This document shows, in pieces, positions 40,326-52,302 of a stretch of 64,000 bases of DNA. The first letter of the stretch is position 1. The number at the start of each line of letters is the position of its first letter. Location of the stretch: positions 62,001 to 126,000 of the forward strand of contig JAPDRN010000093.1 of the NCBI GenBank assembly GCA_030247855.1. Reading direction: 5' to 3'. The notes under the pieces are model-generated. The model saw only the letters and a list, made by a program, of their open reading frames with translations, searched no databases and was not told where the DNA came from. The position numbers were made by a program, and so were the translations under genes. Source of the stretch: Knufia peltigerae (lineage: Eukaryota > Ascomycota > Eurotiomycetes > Chaetothyriales > Trichomeriaceae).

Positions 40326-41600
40326 ATGGCACCATCAGCTGTTGAAACTCCCGTGTCCCAAGCGGCTACAGGTTCAATCCTCGAGAAGCCATGGAGCCGT
40401 CCAGCGCCCACCAAAGAGAAGCTTGATTGGGCTCCGTTGACCACGATCGATCTCTCCCGCTTCGACGAACCTGGTGGAAAGCAGCAACTAGCCAAAGATC
40501 TCTATGACGCCGTCACTCGAGTTGGTTTCTGGACCGTCATCAATTCAGGTATCGACGATGAACGAGTTCTTCGCCAATTCAGCATTGGAAATACCTTCTT
40601 TAAGGAACCCTTGGAGGAGAAGCGTAGATTTCCTTGTAACTTTGCCGAAGGGGAGTACTTTGGATACCGAGAGAATAGCCGCTGGATTGGTGACACTGGA
40701 GTCAAGGACAATATCGAGATGGTGTGTCTTTGAGGTGTTCCCGTTAGCTCTGTCGACTCTTTCACTAACATTCCTGTCTTAGCTTAACATCCCAAAGGCC
40801 ATTCCAGCCTATGAAAATGTTCCCAAAAACAGGATAATTAAACAACATTATGACGAGATTGCCAGTTTCCATCGAGAACTGTACGACAAGGTGCTCCGAA
40901 AACTTTTCGTTCTGATCGCCATAATTCTCGAGCTCCCTGAAAATTACTTGGTCGATGCCCACGCCTACGACAGGGAGTCGGACGACCATCTTAGATATAT
41001 GATATACAATGTTAGAACTCAAGATGAGTGGGATCGTGCCCAAGGCTACACCAAAGGCGGCCACACCGACTTTGGAAGTTTGACCCTGTTGTTCTCGCAG
41101 CATGTCGCTGGCCTGCAAATTCGAACCCCCGAAGGAGAATGGAAGTGGGTTCAACCTGTTGAAGGGGGTATCACTTGTAATGCTGCTGATACTTTAACAT
41201 TCCTCACAAAAGGTAAGTCTAAATGTGTGCCTCGAATAAAGAACAAAAAAAAGAAAGACATATGGTAACTGATCAATTTTCGGGGGCAACAGGTTTCATT
41301 AAATCCACCATCCATCGGGTCGTGACACCACCTAAGGACCAGATCAACATCCCACGTCTTGGTTTGCTGTACTTTAGCCGACCAGGCGCACATACACCCA
41401 TGAAGACTGTGCCATCTCCGCTTTTGGATCGCCTGGGTCTTCTTACCGATGAGGACAAGGATGAGACCAGGGAGGTTCCAACTGGTACAGAGTATGTGCG
41501 AGCTCGTGTCAAGGATGTCCACCATAAGACTGTCCTGACCAAGAGGGAGGGAACATCTTTCGATTTCAAAGGATTAAAAGTGGCGAACTATTATGATTGA
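40326..41600 (+). CDS. 2-oxoglutarate/Fe(II)-dependent oxygenase (isopenicillin-N-synthase-like)
   Basis: Exons 40326..40721, 40783..41212 and 41293..41600 (introns 61 and 80 nt); 377 residues. The N-terminal DIOX_N part has DLYDAVTRVGFWTVINSGID, and the C-terminal jelly-roll has the iron ligands H226 and D228 in GGHTDFGSLTLL and H283 in IHRVVTPP. The residue that usually binds 2-oxoglutarate as R-x-S appears as R297-L-G, so the Ser is replaced by Gly; co-substrate binding may differ. Fungal members of this family hydroxylate or desaturate small molecules, including thymine, flavonoid-like compounds and secondary metabolites, but most are uncharacterised. No partner biosynthetic genes are adjacent. 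Start is the first ATG of the frame. Confidence 0.9.
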
Positions 41601-41622
41601 AAATGTAGAAATAGTAGCAGCG

Positions 41623-41638
41623 GCAGCAGCAGCAGCAG
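41623..41638 (+). repeat. (GCA)n microsatellite
   Basis: GCA/CAG triplet run just 3' of the oxygenase stop codon. Confidence 0.8.
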
Positions 41639-41932
41639 TGGGCGTCGCAATAGTTGCTCGGCTTTGCAATGATGAAGCAAGAGAAAGAATCCAGTTGCGA
41701 ACCCACAGAAAGGATGTCAAATAAGCCAGAGATGTAACAGTACTGCGTTACTTTGACCTTGAGTGATACCGACGAACGTGATACATTCAAAATGAGAATG
41801 GGAGTGAGACTCAAAAGTGTGTAGTGAATATGGTCCGCGCCTCGAGCGTCATGTCTTGCTACTCAGTCCTGGTCGACGAGATAGAAAACACCAGGAAGAC
41901 GAAGAGCACGAAAATCATCATCCCAGCCCAGT

Positions 41933-41967
41933 CACGTGAGTAGTGTCTTTGAAAATCATCACGTGAT
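41933..41967. promoter_or_regulatory. Two E-boxes, TCACGTGA-type, 27 bp apart
   Basis: GTCACGTGAG at 41931-41940 and the perfect palindrome ATCACGTGAT at 41958-41967. They are in a convergent spacer, so a role in transcription initiation is not obvious. Confidence 0.4.
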
Positions 41968-42213
41968 CTTCCGCAAGGCTCCGACAGCCTCGAACCAAAG
42001 CAGATTTCGATGGCTCTGGAGAAACCTTGCGGCACATCATCCCCTCGCTTCTAGACCTGGGTTAGGCTTTCGTGTCGGAAAGTCACAGCCTCGTATTATT
42101 GAAAGTTAATATCCATATACAGTACATAAATCATTTGCACAACTTCTACACGCGAACCCGAGCTCTGTCCCAGCGCGAAAGCAAAAAAATATTCAGCCAA
42201 GTACAACTGGTCG

Positions 42214-43682
42214 TTATTTTGGTGCCGTACAGCCGCCTTGACTCCACATCTTGACAGACCGTACTGTCAGGCCACGAGCAGCACCCTCTCCCCAGGTCGG
42301 TAGCCAGGTCGTCCGAGCATCCCAGAACTCTCGTGGAGCAGTGAGGCTTTTGTCGCCCCATGGTTTGTTGGCCACGCCGTCCTTGAAAAATCCATTGGTA
42401 CTCCCGACGGCCACGTTCAGGATGAGGTAGAACGGTTGATCGAACGGTGTATTTCTACGTCCTGTGCCGGCCCACGGGTTGTACAGGGCCGAGTTGTTGA
42501 CCAGCGCGGCTCCAAAGTCGCCAAAGTCCCACATGTTCTTGTGTGACGTGAATTTGGTGAACATAACTTGCTAAAGTCCGTGTCAGCGTTGGGCTGTCAT
42601 ACCTTTGGGGGAAGATCACATATACATACCACCAGTCGTGTGTCCACGTACATGAACAGATACTTTTCCGACCACTCCAGGCCATAGGTATGGAAAGCCT
42701 CTGAATAGTCGGTACGACGCAAGTTATGCTTACCAGAGGTTTTCCACCACGCATCCGCAGCCGGGATGGGGCCCCAATGGAGACTGCTGGAAACGCTGTC
42801 TCGACCGTCGGGGTATTGGGACCCGGGATTGCCTCTGAACTCTGCGATATCGATCTCGCCACTGGCGGGCCACTGTCCGTATGCCCCGGCTCCATGCTTG
42901 CCTTGAGGCTCTGGCATCATCCAGATCGCAGGCCAGAGCCAGTCTCCAGCGGGTGCCTTTGCCACGACTTCTACGCGGCCATAGGTGATGTTCTTGCGCT
43001 TGGAAGTATTCAGTCGGGCACTCCTGACGGGGTTGATGATTGTCCCGGACGTATCATTGCTGCGGATCGAGCAGTCATTGGGGTTACCCGAGACCGCCGT
43101 GCAGGTTCCAGCTGTAGTCAGGTTGAGCACATAATTATTGTTGAGCTCTGCTGGGGTAATATCAGTGCTCTCTGTCGTCAATGTAGGCACGATATGAAGC
43201 CCCTCAGCATCGACATATGCGTTTTGGGGATCGTCGGTCGTCCATTCAAATGACCCGCTGCCGAAGCCTCCTCGTTGAATCTCAAAGTTCCAGATACTCT
43301 TGTCTAGGGTCTGGAAGTCATCTTCGAGGACGAGACAATATTGAAAGTTGGAGACTGATTTGTAGCCAAAGTAGCAGATGACTCCTCCTATGATGATGCC
43401 GATCAAGACGGAGACCCAGAAAATGACCCGCTCCCACCGTCGACGAGGCTCCTTTTCTTCTAACCAGGGTTTTGGGTAATCTGGCCCTGTGAACCGCGAC
43501 GACTTGAACTTCCTCCTTGTGAAAGCAGGTCCATTCGTCTGAAGGTTTGTTAGGCTTGACTGTGTACTCGGCGTTTTGATCTCATTGCGAGAGCTTGTGA
43601 ATGGATTTGAACGTGAAGAGTAAGATGTCGAACGAGAAACGGTGACACTCATGACGGCTCTTGTGAAGTTTGCTGGCTGCAT
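42214..43682 (-). CDS. GH16 glucanase-like protein, type II membrane protein
   Basis: Exons 42630..43682 and 42214..42570 (59-nt intron); 469 residues from ATG 43682, or 459 from ATG 43652. The N-terminus is Ser/Thr-rich and basic, followed by one membrane helix (about 84-105, VIFWVSVLIGIIIGGVICYFGY). The catalytic domain is outside the cytosol and has the GH16 signature GEIDIAEFRGN (E-x-D-x-x-E), with nucleophile and acid/base both kept. It also has LWPAIWMMP and FYLILNVAVGS. Relatives act on or bind beta-1,3(1,4)-glucans in the cell wall and belong to the fungal glucan-binding/laminarinase-like subgroup. Whether it hydrolyses or transglycosylates cannot be told. I use the acceptor at 42571, since the next AG breaks the frame. 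Confidence 0.9.
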
Positions 43683-45235
43683 CAGAAAAAAGGACGAAGA
43701 TGGCGTTGCTCTGTCAAATATGTCAAAATCGTGGAAGCCAAAGGCTATCTAACAGTCTGATCGACAACACTAAGCCTGACAGCGCACGGGAATCATTGCC
43801 ATGGCTGCAAGCCTTCTGCAGGTATTGCGCAACCAACCAAAGTAACATATGATATAAACTTTAGAGGCTCGAATGTTTATTAGCGAAATGGTAGGCGAGT
43901 CACTCGTTCAGGTCATCGCTGAATTAGGTATGAGGATGCGGTATTTCCGGCTGTACATGGTGAGTGAATTTCTCAAGGTGGGCTGAGAATTCCCATGCTT
44001 CAGAATAGCTTCGCACTGTGTCGTCTGTAGGAGAGCACGGACATTCGATCCAAGACGCTCTAGAAGAAGTGCGGGCGATCGAAAGCGGCATCTTGAGCGA
44101 GTGCCCTGAGAGCCATGACGACTTAGGCATGGAAAAGAGCAGGCCGAGGGAGTTCTGCCGCGCCGTGTCTCTTTTCTGCCCATGACAAAACCGGAGCTGT
44201 GTCGGGTCCCGATTACATCGCTTGACACGGACCTCACCTGAGGACACACGAGCATACAGATTGAGTTTTGCAAAGCGCCAGATTCGCGATAGCTCGGCGC
44301 TCGCCTAGCCTTCCTCTTTGAATATTAGACCACTTTGGCAGAAATCCAAAGAGGACTAGCCTCTACTTTAGAGCGAATTCTAAAGAAGCTTTTTGTTCAC
44401 GTCAACTCCATTCATTTTCAACACCACAACCAGCCGCGGCCGCGACCTGCATACAAACTCCCGAATAACGCGCGAGAATAAGGTGGATTTGCAATGGGTT
44501 CTGGGTCTCTGTAAGTATGCGGCTCACTTAGCCATTTGCAGAGCGAGACCTGCACCGGAGTGACCATAGACACGGCATGACAGTGGCAGACTCCGTCTCC
44601 TTCCAGCGTGAATACCCTGTAGGTTCGAAGTGGTAAGTGCTTCCGAAAAGTTCATGTGCACATTCACATGGGATTTTGTGCACCTCTATTCACATTCACC
44701 ATGGGACATGCATTATCTCCGTTCGGCTTTGTTCGGAGTGCTGTCTCAGCTCTGGTGCTTTCAGGTCAGCGATATCATATTCCGGAGCAAGAAGGTGGGT
44801 CACAGTTGCGTTGGTTTGATGAGGCTCTTTGCAAAGATCTCAATAGAGCTCGTCGTCCCCGATGCTACTTGGAGCGATCTGCCACCGTCTGGAACGGGCT
44901 TTCCAGTCCGGGAAGCTTCGTGATGGAGACGGTACCATCGCTTCGGTTCCAGAGTTCTGGTACCGCAGGGTTTACCGTCCGAAACCTTGAGCTCTCACCT
45001 CAAGGCACATATTCCCACCATTCAAGGCAGATGGTCGGGTATGCTCGTCTCATTCAGGTAAGGAGATCTGCTTTAAGACCCCGGGGCTAAAGATGGCAAG
45101 ATGCTAGTATAAAGCATTCCCATCGACCCTACCCTGATGCTTGGAGATTTTCCTTGCACTTTCACATTTCTTGTATGATCATCCCTTCCATACCAAGATC
45201 AAGACTCGGCCTCAACTCCATTCAGATCCAGAGTC
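43683..45235. promoter_or_regulatory. Divergent promoter region, GH16 / GT2 glycosyltransferase
   Basis: 1.55 kb between two divergent genes that both have probable cell-envelope roles. A frame at 44701-45090 (starting MGHALSPFG) is open but without a known domain and I do not count it as a gene. Short TTCACATTCAC repeats are at about 44653 and 44690. Confidence 0.45.
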
Positions 45236-48200
45236 ATGGAGATCCCTTCTCAAGAACACCTTCATGTGTTCGATTACCCTTCTTCGTCCCCTTCCTCATC
45301 ATACAGCAGTACACCGAGTCGAGCAGTATCTCGTTGCTCATCTAGCATATCGCCCAGAGCATCTGGGAGAAAGACAGAGATAGTAAGTTGACTTGGATTC
45401 ATTTCGTTGCCTATCTAACCGTTGCAGCTTGCAAAATACCTATTCAGAAAGTGTGATCAGCAAAAATGGTTTGAGGCCCACGATCAAGAGCTCAGTGATG
45501 TCTCAACCTCTGACCACGTCGGCGTCATTCTGAGAGCGGAGGACGGCACATACTACTGCGAACCTGCCAGCATAAACAACGCATGCGTGCGAGCGGCTAG
45601 CCACTTGAACGCCTCAGCAGGGCTGTGTATGAGATCTGGCGCAGTCCTAGAACTCCTTGACCAGATCTCTTTCGAAGACACCCACTTGGAGCTCGGCAGC
45701 TCCGGGGTCGACTTGCATATTGTGTCGACTGTCGCTGACATCGCCAACTTCGCTTCTGGACTACGGCTTGACACTTGTCTGTTTCTCTGCAAGAAAGAAA
45801 GCATGATTTTTATTCTCGTTGACCATCATCAAGTATTGCTGAAGCGAGGATGGTATGTGGAAGACTTGCTCATCGAGCATATCTATGGTAATCAGGGGCT
45901 TGACGGCTATCCTCAAACCTCTCGCACAGATTCAAGAAGTCATACAGAGCACTCCAACCACAGAGTACAAGACCAACGACGACCTAACACCGAAGTCCTC
46001 CCTTACGTACCAGAAGCCGCTCTCGAAGATCCTACCATGAAAGAGAAAATCAACGTCATTCAAGCCGCACTAGACAAAGAGGTACATGGCGACCAGCTTT
46101 TCGATCCAGAAAAGGAGGGACAGGAAGCACCCAAACGAAAGCTACTCCTGCGTCATGCTGTCATGGTCTCAATCGCGATGATCTTGGTCGTGGTTGTGGA
46201 AATGGCTTGCATTGCCAAGATGGTAACCGAGGTTCAGCTGGATCGCAACTATACCAGATTCGCACTTCTCTGTTTGGTGCCGATGTTTGCTCTCTTCTCT
46301 CTCTTCTTCATGATTGTGGTATGCGGCTCTCTTTGGCAGATCTTTGGACCTCTGTCTTCGCTGAAGCAGAACAGCAAGTACTACTCGGCTATCGCTCCGA
46401 AGCCGGGCCGATACCCAGATCTTGAACTGCCCCATATTACCATTCAGATGCCAGTGTACAAGGAAGGCCTTCAAGGAGTCATCATTCCAACAATCACATC
46501 AGTCATGCAAGCTGTAAAATACTACGAGGCTCAGGGTGGGAGCGCCTCGATCTTTGTAAACGATGATGGGATGCAGCTTGTCAGCCAAGATTTGGCAGAT
46601 GCACGCAAAGCTTACTATGAAATCAACAATATTGGCTGGTGTGCCCGACCTCCCCACAAAGAAAAGGGCAAGAAGAAATCCTGGGGAAGGAAAGCTGAAA
46701 AGACCAACGATGAAGAAGCCGAAACCAGCACATCATATTTCCTACGCAAAGGTCAGTTTAAAAAGGCTAGTAACATGAATTATTGCTTGGACTTTTCTCT
46801 TCGCGTTGAAGACCAATACCTTGCAATGGTGGATACAATCTGTCAGGAGCGCGGATGCACACCAGAACAGTTGGACCCTGAAGAAGGAAATCGAATCTAC
46901 CAACAAGCACGCGACCACGTTGTTGCAAACGACAATGGACGCACCTGGGCTGCTGGAGACGTCCGAGTGGGATCTATCATTCTCATCATTGACTCCGATA
47001 CACGAGTGCCCGAAAATTGCCTGCTTTATGGTGCCCTGGAAATGCACGAGAGTCCTGAAGTGGCATTGATACAACATGCCTCTGGAATTATGCAGGTGGT
47101 GCACAATGCTTTCGAGAACGGCATTACCTACTTCACTAACTTGATCTACACTTCGATTTCTTTTGCCGTTGGTATGGGAGATTGCGCACCATTTGTCGGC
47201 CACAATACCTTCATTCGCTGGGACGCTTTACAGTCCATAGCATGGTTCGACGAAGAAGACAAGTGCACCAAATTCTGGAGCGACAGCCATGTCAGTGAAG
47301 ATTTCGACGTCAGCTTGCGTCTACAGATGAACAACTTTGTGGTCCGTCTTGCTACCTATCATGAAGGTGGCTTCAAGGAAGGTGTGAGTCTTACCGTATA
47401 CGACGAACTGGCTCGATGGGAGAAGTATGCATACGGTTGTAACGAACTGGTCTTCAACCCTCTCTACAAGTGGCCTTACAAAGGTCCTATCACTCGTCTA
47501 TTTTGGCGCTTCTTGTTCAGCAACATCAAAATCACTGTGAGTTTTCACCACCACCCAGCCCTCTCAAGAACCTGACTAAAACTCCGCCTGTAGAGCAAAA
47601 TTACAATCTTGGCATACATTGGAACATACTACGCTGTCGCTTCAGCCTTGCCTCTGTCTTTGGCAAACTACCTCATCGTTGGATGGTTTGCCAATGAGAT
47701 CGATCAATTCTACTTGACCTCCTGGAAAGTTTGGGTTGGGATGATGATTGTGTTCAACGTCCTGTCACCCATAGGGTACGCAATGCTCCGACACCGAATG
47801 GGGAAGACGACTTTCTTCCGGTCCCTATGGGACACTATCAAATGGACGCCCATGTTCCTGCTTTTCTTCGGTGGTGTTTCCTTTCACCTGATGAAAGCCC
47901 TCTTGTGTCACTTCTTCAGTATTAAGATGGAATGGACGACGTAAGTTGAACCCAAACAAAGACCTATCTTCGAGAAGTCCGATATTGACAAGACAATAGC
48001 ACGGCCAAAGAATACAACGGAGGCTTTCGAATCGGACTAGATCGAATCGTTCGAGACTTCAAATGGATGTACCTAATTATTATTGTGCTTACCGCAGGCA
48101 TGATCTACTTGGGTAAGCTTCACCATTGCGACTGCTCAGTGCAATCAGGCACAAGTGGTTGGCTCTCTGACGTCTTTACAATTCGCTAATTCTCGCTCAG

Positions 48201-48310
48201 GTTGCTTCGCACCTTACGGATGGACCATCAAAGATTTTTCAGCCATTGTCCCGTTGGCAAACCAAGTGGGATGTCATGCATTGCTTCCGTTTGCTCTAGG
48301 ACTGTTCTAG
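45236..48310 (+). CDS. GT2-family membrane glycosyltransferase (cellulose/chitin-synthase-like fold)
   Basis: Five exons: 45236..45382, 45428..47536, 47594..47940, 48000..48112 and 48201..48310; introns 45, 57, 59 and 88 nt; 941 residues. The Ser-rich N-terminus is encoded by the small first exon. A cytosolic domain (50-210) of unknown type follows. Two membrane segments lie at about 290-315 and 325-350. The GT-A catalytic domain has QMPVYKEGLQGV, FVNDDG, the metal-binding D-x-D in IIDSDTRVP (about 569) and SEDFDVSLRLQ (about 672). About four further membrane segments end the protein. It therefore makes a beta-linked polysaccharide or glycolipid from a sugar nucleotide and probably extrudes it. 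A typical QxxRW motif of chitin/cellulose synthases is not obvious. Related GT2 proteins affect hyphal growth and surface in plant pathogens, but orthology is not shown here. Confidence 0.86.
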
Positions 48311-48652
48311 TCCTGTCCGTCATTCTCCATGCTTGGCATCGGAACGCCATCCCTACGAGCGGATGCCTTCTGTGCCGAACATACAGGCCAGGTGGGCAAT
48401 TCTGGAGAACGCATCGTTTTGCCACACGAGCAACATTTATCTGCTCAAAAGTTTTAATTATAACTTCACGATATATCATCATTCCTCACAGCATCATCGT
48501 TCTTTCAAACAGCGACATACCTCCGAGCCGTGTCCGAGCCACATCAACTTGCTTTGTCATATCTCAACCCTGAGTATATGACGATGACCTAGCGAAGTTT
48601 GAAGTTCAAAGGTTGAGCTTGTTTGCTCTCCAGATGGTCATAGCTCAGCCGT

Positions 48653-48670
48653 GTTCACCACGTGGTGAAC
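48653..48670. promoter_or_regulatory. 18-bp perfect palindrome centred on an E-box
   Basis: GTTCACCACGTGGTGAAC reads the same on both strands and is centred on CACGTG, the core of bHLH sites. It lies about 340 bp past the GT2 stop and about 2.5 kb before the SDR start. Confidence 0.6.
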
Positions 48671-49439
48671 TTAGTCCGAGCACAACTAGCTGCCCCGACT
48701 TTCTGGCCATGCATAAAAGAGGGTGACAAATGATGGGCTTGAAAGTGTCGATTTGGGCAAAGTCCGGCAATTCGTTATGCAGGAAAATAAAGGTGACGGG
48801 GAATGGCATTTTGCCATGGTGAGTGGAATCTGGAAAGAACAAAAATCATTGGGTTCCGCGCCTCCGGGGCTGTTTATCAGACCGCAAAACGAACAGTGCG
48901 CGCCGTAGTTGCAGATAAGCGAACAAATGCACGTTCACCAAACACCATGGGCCGCCTTCTAGTCTCGCCCGCATGATTGCGGGTGAGAAAAATTTTCGTG
49001 GGTGACGATGTTGAAGCCGTCAGTTCATATGGTGTCGTGCGTCATGCCGATACATCATGTCATGGACTCAGCTAGCGATTTTCAAGACAGTGGTAGGTCG
49101 AAAGAAAGATTTGAATGTCTTCTAGGTGAGTTGTCGTTGTAATATCATCTTGGGGTTCTGTCGGCGGCGTCTATAGAGGCCGTTCAAATGATCCAGAACC
49201 CCGGTGTGGCTTGCGAACTCCCCGGTTGCTACGACTTGAGCAAGGATAGGCATCAGCCAAATCGCGGCACAAAACGACAATAGAGATGTTTTGCACAAGG
49301 CCGGGCTGTGGACGCTTGAAGCTAAGCTCGAGCCACCTCTACAGATCAGAAGTCATCGGATTGGCACAAGTACCGGCGATGTGACGCATTCAGGTATTCC
49401 AGAAAGGTCCCCTCGGAAAGTTTCAGAGCTCAGCCACGT

Positions 49440-50133
49440 GTGACCAAAGGCGGTAACATCCCGTTTATCCTGCCGAAGCGTAGGAAAATAATTCCCTCCG
49501 ACCCTCGGAACATGCCCTCGACCTCACCTCCGGGACCTTTCGAGACCATCCCGCCACGTGGCACGCTCTGGCGCTTGGGTCTTCTTGCAGACCCAGCGAA
49601 GCAGCACGAGAGCATAGCGGAGGAAATGCGCAAGTATTCTCCGTCGCAGGTTTCCACCTCAATTCACGGGAAGAAAGCAACGTGATCTGCTTTGGGCCTC
49701 GCGCTAACCCCTCGTTACCTCCTATTCATACCAAGACAGGAAAGTAAAGGGTGAAGCTGAAGCAGCAGGCCTGTGCTTTGCGCGACTTTCACATACAGTT
49801 TCGACAGACCTCTGAACTAATATAGAAGTCGTACCCTATGCTCGCTTTTGCTCCCGTGGCTGAGTTAACCTCTGAACTTGTACCTTCCTCTTATCTCGCT
49901 ACAGGTTGAAGCCACCACGTGGCTTTTGGAGCGTCCGGAACGTTTCAGGGTCTTTCTTAGATCCCCAGGGTCTCGAACGGTCTCTTGACGAGTTCCAATG
50001 GACTGGTAACTTTGAACGCTCGAAAATAGTAGCGCCAAAAACAGGACTCGGCTTGCCAAAGTACCATGAGGTGTACTACGGTGCTCGGCGCAAACTCGCA
50101 ACAGCAGACCAGACACCACCGTCACAACAGTGA
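49440..50133 (+). CDS. Candidate unannotated gene or gene remnant
   Basis: Two frames: 49440-49685 (including MPSTSPPGPFETIPPRGTL) and 49906-50133 (PPRGFWSVRNVSG). An intron acceptor (CTACAG) directly precedes the second, and a donor-like GTTTCC follows SPSQ in the first. Both are rich in GC-ending codons and contain PPRG, partly because of the shared CCACGTGG. I could not build one continuous spliced frame, so it may be a decayed gene or chance. Confidence 0.18.
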
Positions 50134-51143
50134 TTTTTTCTTCTCTTCTCCTTTCTCATGCCGTTCTCGTCGTCCTCGAACACTGGGTGCTACATTCGAT
50201 ACCACTCAGCCTCGGTTCGAGAGCAAGCGCTGGGGGAGAGTGGTAGGTAGTAGTCACCGTGACGAGAGAGAGCCTGTCGAGAGATTTGCATCGTATCTAT
50301 CTTTGTTTGAGCCTCATCAATAGACATCGTCCGGTCGGGGTACAGATGCACTTGGCCGGATGATCTGCTCGGAATGTCTCGGACGATCTCTGTCGTAGCG
50401 GTGACTCGGTGAGTAGTTTGAAGATCGTCGCGACCAAGCACATCACCCGAGTCATGGTCGTCTGCTGGAGGGGAAACCAATCAGATACATCCAGCAATGG
50501 CTTACAAAGTACGGAGTGCCCAGGCAACACCTCCCCATGTGAGTCTGGGCTGCTGAAGTGCCAACCCCAAGTCAAACGAGCCGCAAGACTTGGCCAGCCT
50601 CGCCCCCAAAGTCCGGAAGCCTCGGCCATTGTGATTGGGTACGACGTTGTGCCGACTCGCTGGGCATTGCCCGATTGGGCCACAGGGTCGTTAGTGTGGA
50701 CCAATCAAGTGACGATGTTTAGTCCGGGCCGGAACAATGCCCGTCCGACGAGGCTATCCCAAGGGGGAAATCTATGTTTATTCGGGCAAATACTTCAACC
50801 TTTGTTAACTCGTGCTAGGAGGCATGACGCATGAGACGATGCAGGATGGGTAGATATATAATGTGTTCGCCGCAGGTAGAATGGAGAATTAGAAATATAC
50901 AAAGAGTCTCCCCACCTCACGAGTCTGGCTTTCACTCTGATCAGATCGATACAACCGCCAACGATACCCATAATCGCACTGCAATTCACACAATTACCAA
51001 GTCACAAATACCTCCCTGTTCACCTCTTCTACAGCTCAATCTACGATATTGAGCTGCCCTATACAAATTACCGTCTTTCCCCCCCTTTGGCAAGTTATTG
51101 CTTCGTGTACATTTCCTCTCCTGCGAAAAAAATCAACAAAACC

Positions 51144-52302
51144 ATGCTCCACACCCTAGCTCTACCTTTCCACAAGCTCAAAATCCCGCCCGGGGCCTCC
51201 TTCGCAGGGCAGACCGTCCTCTGCACCGGATCCAACACCGGTGTGGGTCGCGAAGCGTGCCGCCATGCACTCCAACTCGGGGCGTCCAAAGTGATCATGG
51301 GGGTGAGGACGGTGTCCAAGGGTGAAGAAGCCAAACGAGACATCTTGGCGAGCACCACAAGGACAACAGCCGGCAAAGAAGACGACGCCACCGTCGAGGT
51401 TTGGCCGCTCGACATGGAATCGTTCGAGAGCGTCAAGTCCTTTGCACGTCGGTTAGAGCAGCACGTCGGCGCAGGTGGTCGTCTGGACGTGGCCATCCTC
51501 AACGCCGGCATGGCCACGGGGAAATGGGCGACGACACCCGACGGTTGGGAGAAGACATTACAAGTCAATAATCTGTCGACGGCGTTGTTGAGTCTCAAAC
51601 TTGTCCCGCTGCTCGAGCGGGCCAGTGCCAATGCCCAAAACCGGGACTGCAATCCTCACTTGGTCATCGTGGCCAGCGACATCCACCTCATGCTCAACTA
51701 CAAAACCAGTTTCCAGGAACGCCTCGCGGAAAACGTTTTACAGGCTCTCAACGACAAACGAGGCTTCGAAAAGGGCCAGGCCGCAAACCCGGCGGAGCGG
51801 TACGCCGTGAGCAAGTTGTTGGACATATACATTGCCATCGAAGTCGCTCGTGTGGCGGAGGCAGCGTCGCCTTCGACAAACACCTCACAAACCAAGCAGG
51901 TGGTGGTCAACTATGTCACGCCCGGGTTCTGCAAGTCTGATCTCGTCTCGCCCGCGAGAGGTGAAAAGGCGCCCCTGATGTTGCGGATCATGCAGTGGCT
52001 GTTGGCTCGGAACGTCGTCGAAGGGTCCGTCGCGTACATCGACGCCGCGCTCAAGGGTCCAGAGTCTCACGGGAAGTTTCTTGAGAACCAAGTGATTGCC
52101 GAGTAAGTTTCTCCCCGACCTTCACAAGGACCGCACACGTGTGGCGGGCCGATGTGGGACTCAAAATCCAGAATGCTAACATACTCACCTTCTCAGTCCC
52201 GGACCCATGGTGACTGGTGACGAAGGCATCAGAACAAGACAAAAGTTATGGGGAGAGATTGTAGAGGTTCTCAAGAAGGTCGACCCAGAGCTTGTGGTAT
52301 AG
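51144..52302 (+). CDS. Short-chain dehydrogenase/reductase (retinol-dehydrogenase/WWOX-like)
   Basis: Exons 51144..52102 and 52197..52302 (94-nt intron); 354 residues. The cofactor motif TGSNTGVGREACRHALQLGA lies at about 30-49, followed by NNLSTALLSLKLVPLL, the Ser of VIVASD and the catalytic Tyr-Lys in ERYAVSKLLD. The C-terminal part includes GPMVTGDEG, joined by the splice at GCC GA/T. Such extended SDRs act on retinoid-like, lipid or secondary-metabolite alcohols and ketones using NADP(H). In fungi most are of unknown substrate. The protein starts with a short, possibly membrane-associated N-terminus. It converges on nup188 with a 286-bp gap. Confidence 0.9.

Larger units (their letters stand above)
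41601..42213. other. Convergent intergenic region
   Basis: Holds 3' flanks of the oxygenase (+) and GH16 gene (-), a (GCA)n repeat at 41623-41638, and two close E-boxes at 41933 and 41960. No gene is seen. Confidence 0.5.
48311..51143. other. 2.8-kb gene-poor region with CACGTG sites
   Basis: No gene with a known domain. It has four CACGTG sites (48659, 49435, 49555, 49916), the first in an 18-bp perfect palindrome. Two plus-strand frames (49440-49685 and 49906-50133) have coding-like composition and are listed below as a candidate. A degenerate TACGGAGTG is at 50509. Confidence 0.45.

Noticed and set aside
28333..43682. Secondary-metabolite gene cluster
   Set aside because: There is no polyketide synthase, NRPS, terpene synthase or cluster transporter, only scattered single enzymes.
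44701..45090. 130-codon frame starting MGHALSPFG
   Set aside because: It has a fair start context but no domain, and lies in the GT2 promoter without splice connection to that gene.
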